A stretch of 45,309 bases of DNA from an uncultured Bacteroidales bacterium (GTDB lineage Bacteria > Bacteroidota > Bacteroidia > Bacteroidales > P3): the NCBI GenBank assembly GCA_900314725.1, contig OMWJ01000015.1:1-45309 (forward strand), written 5' to 3'. The position numbers were made by a program, and so were the translations under genes. Shown piece by piece: positions 42,250 to 45,309 of the stretch; position 1 is the first letter of the stretch, and each line of letters begins with the position of its first letter. The notes beneath the pieces were generated by a model. The model did no database searches, was not told the DNA's origin, and was given only the letters and a program-made list of their open reading frames with translations.

Positions 42250-42257
42250 CAAAGTTA
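42250..42257 (-). promoter_or_regulatory. -7 element for the antisense gene
   Basis: TAACTTTG on the minus strand fits TAnnTTTG; the -33 box is not at the right distance (a TTTG lies only 12 bp away). It directly abuts the tRNA-like element at 42265-42307. Confidence 0.35.
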
Positions 42258-42264
42258 AGCAATT

Positions 42265-42307
42265 TTCCGCAAAGGCATACATACAGGTTCAAGTCCTGTA
42301 GCGGAAC
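42265..42307 (+). ncRNA. tRNA-like T-arm and acceptor element 3 (43 nt, no D or anticodon arm)
   Basis: TTCCGC (42265-42270) pairs perfectly with GCGGAA (42301-42306). Inside is a perfect T arm, ACAGG-TTCAAGT-CCTGT (42283-42299), with one A spacer; C follows at 42307. Only 12 nt stand where D and anticodon arms would be. It looks like the acceptor-T half (minihelix) of a tRNA, placed 22 bp before a prophage gene. Confidence 0.5.
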
Positions 42308-42328
42308 AAAAAAGAAAAGAAAGAGAAA

Positions 42329-42517
42329 ATGGGAAAGATAGAAAAGAGAATATTTGTAGATAGTCAAAGCAAGAAGAAATTAGCTCAGGAGATGAAATGC
42401 TCGGAGCAGTTTGTGAGCTTGGCATTACTATACAGAAAAAATACGAATGGCTTAAAAGGTAAGATGATAAGATATAAAGCCTTGCATGACTACGATGGCG
42501 TAAAGATAGGAGAGTAA
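42329..42517 (+). CDS. Small prophage protein with helix-turn-helix-like segment
   Basis: 62 residues. KKLAQEMKCSEQFVSLALLY (about 16-35) fits a helix-turn-helix, and the protein is basic, as expected for a small DNA-binding regulator of Ner or Cro size. It lies 4 bp before the transposase N-terminal gene, so the two are coupled. Regulatory role is inferred. Confidence 0.65.
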   Translation: MGKIEKRIFVDSQSKKKLAQEMKCSEQFVSLALLYRKNTNGLKGKMIRYKALHDYDGVKIGE

Positions 42518-42521
42518 TAAG

Positions 42522-42950
42522 ATGGAATACTACAATAACATACAAGCAGTAACATACGAAGACGTCAGCAATATTATTTGCATGAATACGCTTAATAGTT
42601 TATATAAGCGAGGACAAGTGAATAGAATTCGCAGAGCTCATAATGGTTATTCTGCTCTTTTTGTTGTAGGTAGTTTTCCGTTGAAGTATAGGAAGTTAAT
42701 AGAGGAAAAGTTTAAGGATGAGATGCAGGAGATTCCTGTGCAGAAAGGCTTGGATAATATCAAAGAGGATATGCAAGCTGTGATGTATTTTAGTGAATAT
42801 GTATTAGTGGACGGCAGACATTTGCCAGCGGATAAGCAGATGGAGTATGTGAATAATGCGTCAATATTGAATAGATGCAAGGAGATGATAGATAGAAGCA
42901 ATCAGATGAGGGCAAGGACGAGTGGTAGTAAATTAAAGAAACTTATATAA
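42522..42950 (+). CDS. MuA-like transposase, N-terminal DNA-binding part (frame 1 of a split gene)
   Basis: 142 residues. MEYYNNIQAVTYEDVSNIIC, KRGQVNRIRRAHNGYSALF and FPLKYRKLIEEKF resemble the N-terminal end-binding domain of MuA-like transposases in Bacteroidota, where it belongs to one long protein as I recall. The rest is helical (DGRHLPADKQMEYVNNASIL). The frame stops at TAA (42948), immediately followed in frame by TGA. The catalytic part continues one base over; see 42973. Alone it would bind DNA but could not cut it. Confidence 0.75.
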   Translation: MEYYNNIQAVTYEDVSNIICMNTLNSLYKRGQVNRIRRAHNGYSALFVVGSFPLKYRKLIEEKFKDEMQEIPVQKGLDNIKEDMQAVMYFSEYVLVDGRHLPADKQMEYVNNASILNRCKEMIDRSNQMRARTSGSKLKKLI

Positions 42951-42972
42951 TGATTATCCTCATAGTCTTCCA

Positions 42973-44508
42973 ATGAATACGATGCGACTACAAAAGAAAT
43001 TCAACGACTATCAAAAGAGAGGTTACGAGGCTTTGATAAGTGGTAAGTTTATGAATAAGAACAATGCGAAGATATTTGGAGAAGATAAGGAGAGTATCAT
43101 AATAACACTAATCAGCGACAGAAGAAATTTACAAAATACACAGATAGCGATGATATATAACGAGGTAGCCAAGAAGATGGGTTGGAAAGAGATAACGGAA
43201 GGAACGGTAGCCAATTGGCGAGAGAAATACACGCTTGAGAGTTATGCAGGGAGATATGGGGAGAATAAGTTCAGAGCAGAGAAGAGTATGCAGGTTAAGA
43301 GAGAAAGACCAAAATTTCCAATGCTTTATTGGACGGCGGATAGTTGGGATGTGGAACTGCTGTATCAAAAGACAACGGAGAATAAGAAAGGGCATAAGGT
43401 TACAACGTATCATAATAGATTGACGGTTTGCGTTATATTGGACACAAATATAAACTACCCTGTGGGCTATGCAATAGGCGAATATGAGAACCCTGACTTA
43501 ATCAGACGTGCTTTGAAAGATGCGGTTAATCACACGAGGGCATTGTTTGGAGCAAGATACCTTGTAAATGAGTTTCAAAGTGATAGATATGAAATTAAAA
43601 ATCTAAAATCAGCCTATAAGAGTATTACGGATAATTTTGTGCCAGCGAAGGCTCACAATTCAAAGAGTAAAGTTATAGAGCCTTATTTCAGATATTTGAA
43701 TGATACGTATTGCCATTTTGCACCTAATTGGAGCGGTTATGGAGTAACGAGCAGGAAAGAACTTCAGCCTAATGGTAATGTGCCAACAACGTTGAAGAAG
43801 ATGTTTCCGACAATGGAAGAATGCGGGGAGCAGATAGCAAAGATAATGGAAGTGGAAAGGCAGAAGAAGTTTGAGCAATATACACAAGGCTTTGAAAAAT
43901 TACCAAAGGAGAAAAAACATTTGATGAGTGAAGAAACATTTTTACTTTATTTCGGAACAAATAACACAAAGAGAAATGGCGATGTATCAACGAATAAGTT
44001 AGAGGGTAGCGGAATGAATGTTACCATACAAGGTAAGAAATATCATTATGATTGTTTTGATTTGGAGTTTAGAAGACATAGTTATGAGGATTGGGTGATA
44101 AAGTATGATGAGGAAGATTTGACAAAGGTTCTTGCGGTGAATAAGGAGGAGACATTGAGATTTATGTTGGAGGCTAAACATATTCAGCCTATGGCATTGG
44201 CAGAGAGGAAAGAGGGAGATAGTGAAGAGTTGCAAAGGGTATTTGATTTCAATAAGAGTATAGAGAGCCACGTAACGAATATGATATGTTCTGCACAGCA
44301 AAGGACGAAAGATTTGTTATTAAATAACGCACCTTTGTTAGACAGCACACTTTCTAAACTAATGATAACAGACAGCAGAGGACAGCATAAGAACCAACGC
44401 AATAGACATAGAATTACAGATGCGGAGATAGAGGAGGCAACATATCAGCCAGTAGATTTTAGTAATAACGTGGAGGAGGAAGAAGAGAGTTTGGCAGAAT
44501 TGTATTAA
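42973..44508 (+). CDS. MuA-like DDE transposase, catalytic part (frame 2 of a split gene)
   Basis: 511 residues from ATG 42973. In the same frame the sequence upstream to 42937 reads YNDYPHSLP just before this Met, a segment that belongs to intact homologues as I recall, yet has no start codon. The DDE triad is D123 (YWTADSWDVELLYQK), D204 (EFQSDRYE) and E236 (KSKVIEPYF). A beta-barrel domain follows (about 350-420), then a helical C-terminus with an acidic end (NNVEEEEESLAELY) that would meet MuB. Joined to the 42522 frame by a +1 shift the protein would have 661 residues, against 663 for MuA. Confidence 0.88.
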   Translation: MNTMRLQKKFNDYQKRGYEALISGKFMNKNNAKIFGEDKESIIITLISDRRNLQNTQIAMIYNEVAKKMGWKEITEGTVANWREKYTLESYAGRYGENKFRAEKSMQVKRERPKFPMLYWTADSWDVELLYQKTTENKKGHKVTTYHNRLTVCVILDTNINYPVGYAIGEYENPDLIRRALKDAVNHTRALFGARYLVNEFQSDRYEIKNLKSAYKSITDNFVPAKAHNSKSKVIEPYFRYLNDTYCHFAPNWSGYGVTSRKELQPNGNVPTTLKKMFPTMEECGEQIAKIMEVERQKKFEQYTQGFEKLPKEKKHLMSEETFLLYFGTNNTKRNGDVSTNKLEGSGMNVTIQGKKYHYDCFDLEFRRHSYEDWVIKYDEEDLTKVLAVNKEETLRFMLEAKHIQPMALAERKEGDSEELQRVFDFNKSIESHVTNMICSAQQRTKDLLLNNAPLLDSTLSKLMITDSRGQHKNQRNRHRITDAEIEEATYQPVDFSNNVEEEEESLAELY

Positions 44509-44556
44509 ACGAATATTAAAAAGATTTTAAACGATAATTAAATAACCTTAAAAGAG

Positions 44557-45309
44557 ATGTTAAACAACGAGAAAGAACAGATTAGACAGAGATTGGCAGA
44601 GTATTGTCAAGAGGTAGGAAGTCAGAATAAGGCGTCCAAGACTATCACGGGAGTAAGCAGTGCTACTATTAGTCAGATATTGAATGACAATTGGGAATTG
44701 ATAACTGAAGATATGTTCCGCCGAGTTGGAGCAGGTATTGGCTATGATGGTAAGAAGTGGATAGTTGTTGAAACAAGAGGATTTAAAAGAATGACCACAC
44801 TACTTAATGACACCAAAGAAAACAGTCTTGTTATAGCGATAAAAGGTGAGGCAGGTTGTGGAAAAACAGAAGCAATAAAAACGTTTGCAAAGACAAAAGA
44901 AAATATTTATAATCTAAGTTGTAGTGAGTTTTGGAATAGAAAATTCTTTATGACGGAACTGTTAAGAGTGATGGGCAAAGATAGTAGCGGAATAACTGTC
45001 GGTGAGATGATGATGGAGATAGTAGATAGTTTAAGACACAAAGAAAACCCTGTTGTTATTTTGGACGAGGCAGACAAATTGAATGATACGGTGCTTTACT
45101 TCTTTATCAGTCTTTATAATCAATTGGAAGACCATTGTGGATTGGTTCTGTGTGCTACTGACTTTTTGGAGAAGAGAGTAAAACGAGGAGTGAGATTGAA
45201 CAAGAAAGGTTACAAAGAGATTTACTCTCGCATAGGTAGAAAGTTTATAGAGATACAGAATATAAACGCAAATGATATAAGTGCGGTATGCAAAGCCAAT
45301 GGCATAAGC
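44557..45309 (+). CDS. MuB-like AAA+ transposition target protein (partial at the right edge)
   Basis: 251 residues to the window end, still open. An N-terminal helix-turn-helix (about 12-50, with KTITGVSSATISQILND) is followed by the ATPase: Walker A GEAGCGKT (97-104), Walker B VVILDEAD (166-173), a sensor-1-like LVLCATDF and an arginine-rich stretch (SRIGRKF). MuB proteins bind DNA in filaments, choose target sites, protect the phage from self-integration and stimulate MuA. It lies 48 bp after the transposase gene, in the same order as in Mu. Confidence 0.9.
   Translation, partial: MLNNEKEQIRQRLAEYCQEVGSQNKASKTITGVSSATISQILNDNWELITEDMFRRVGAGIGYDGKKWIVVETRGFKRMTTLLNDTKENSLVIAIKGEAGCGKTEAIKTFAKTKENIYNLSCSEFWNRKFFMTELLRVMGKDSSGITVGEMMMEIVDSLRHKENPVVILDEADKLNDTVLYFFISLYNQLEDHCGLVLCATDFLEKRVKRGVRLNKKGYKEIYSRIGRKFIEIQNINANDISAVCKANGIS

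Larger units (their letters stand above)
39317..45309. mobile_element. Mu-like transposable prophage, left (early) part, truncated by the window end
   Basis: Gene order follows phage Mu: a repressor transcribed leftwards, a divergent early promoter with an operator, small regulatory genes, a DDE transposase (MuA-like) and an AAA+ target-site protein (MuB-like). Late genes lie beyond 45309. The left terminus is not identified: it should be a TG dinucleotide end between about 38160 and 39317, and no repeated transposase-binding sites were recognised by eye. The early arm uses G-ending codons (GAG, AAG, AGG) more than the host genes, in line with a separate origin. Confidence 0.88.

Noticed and set aside
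42255-42545. Minus-strand frame of 96 codons over the prophage early genes
   Set aside because: It overlaps two better plus-strand genes and the tRNA-like element and has a low-complexity, Ser/Leu/Phe-rich shadow composition.

Overview
The window looks like one contiguous stretch of an AT-rich, anaerobic member of the Bacteroidota, most likely Bacteroidales. The evidence is a set of Bacteroidota-type promoters (TTTG, about 19-21 bp, then TAnnTTTG), a PorX-type response regulator and a plug protein of the type IX secretion system (T9SS), a DUF5606 protein, small lipoproteins with typical lipoboxes, and an [FeFe]-hydrogenase maturase (HydE). Stops are TAA, TAG and occasionally TGA (for example the ATGA overlaps at 6861-6864 and 11205-11208), so the ordinary bacterial code applies.

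Layout. 1-8000 (mostly minus strand): the start of a secreted protein, a TlpA-like thioredoxin protein, a GH2 beta-mannosidase-like enzyme, a ROK sugar kinase, dapB, an LptF/LptG-type permease and tgt. 8091-12544: a membrane glycosyltransferase, an ECF-like sigma factor, an unusual fusion of a heptose-phosphate nucleotidyltransferase with an O-methyltransferase, a flippase-like membrane protein and panD. 12545-24264: a palindrome-rich intergenic region, recJ, DUF5606, an S4 protein, yidC, a lipoprotein, gcvT, a nuclease/phosphatase-fold protein, two paralogous cysteine-rich small lipoproteins, a DoxX/thioredoxin membrane protein, porX and tsaE. 24265-28702: a 600-bp gap rich in hairpins and promoters, then rpmI-rplT-rplS and lgt-gpmA-hydE. 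28720-38153: the T9SS plug protein and aminopeptidase P (minus); a plus-strand operon with a GT4 glycosyltransferase, cysteine desulfidase, a lipoprotein and a polyprenyl glycosylphosphotransferase; and the permease and ATPase of a metallophore importer (minus).

38154-45309: a gene-poor region with a tRNA-like gene, then the left (early) part of a Mu-like transposable prophage that runs off the window. Its lysogeny arm (minus) holds an S24 self-cleaving repressor followed by two genes of unknown function, which are good candidates for lysogen-expressed exclusion or defence. A palindromic operator lies over the -7 element of the early promoter. The early arm (plus) has small ORFs, a MuA-like transposase split over two reading frames, and a MuB-like ATPase cut by the window end.

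Observations that deserve most attention: the MuA gene is divided at a point where one +1 frameshift would restore a 661-residue protein; three TPsiC-arm plus acceptor-like elements of tRNA type lie within 3.5 kb in and beside the prophage; a family of hairpins with the common plan arm-GTTTT-N8-AAAAC-arm occurs in two distant host intergenic regions; and the repressor operon carries a two-gene unknown module.
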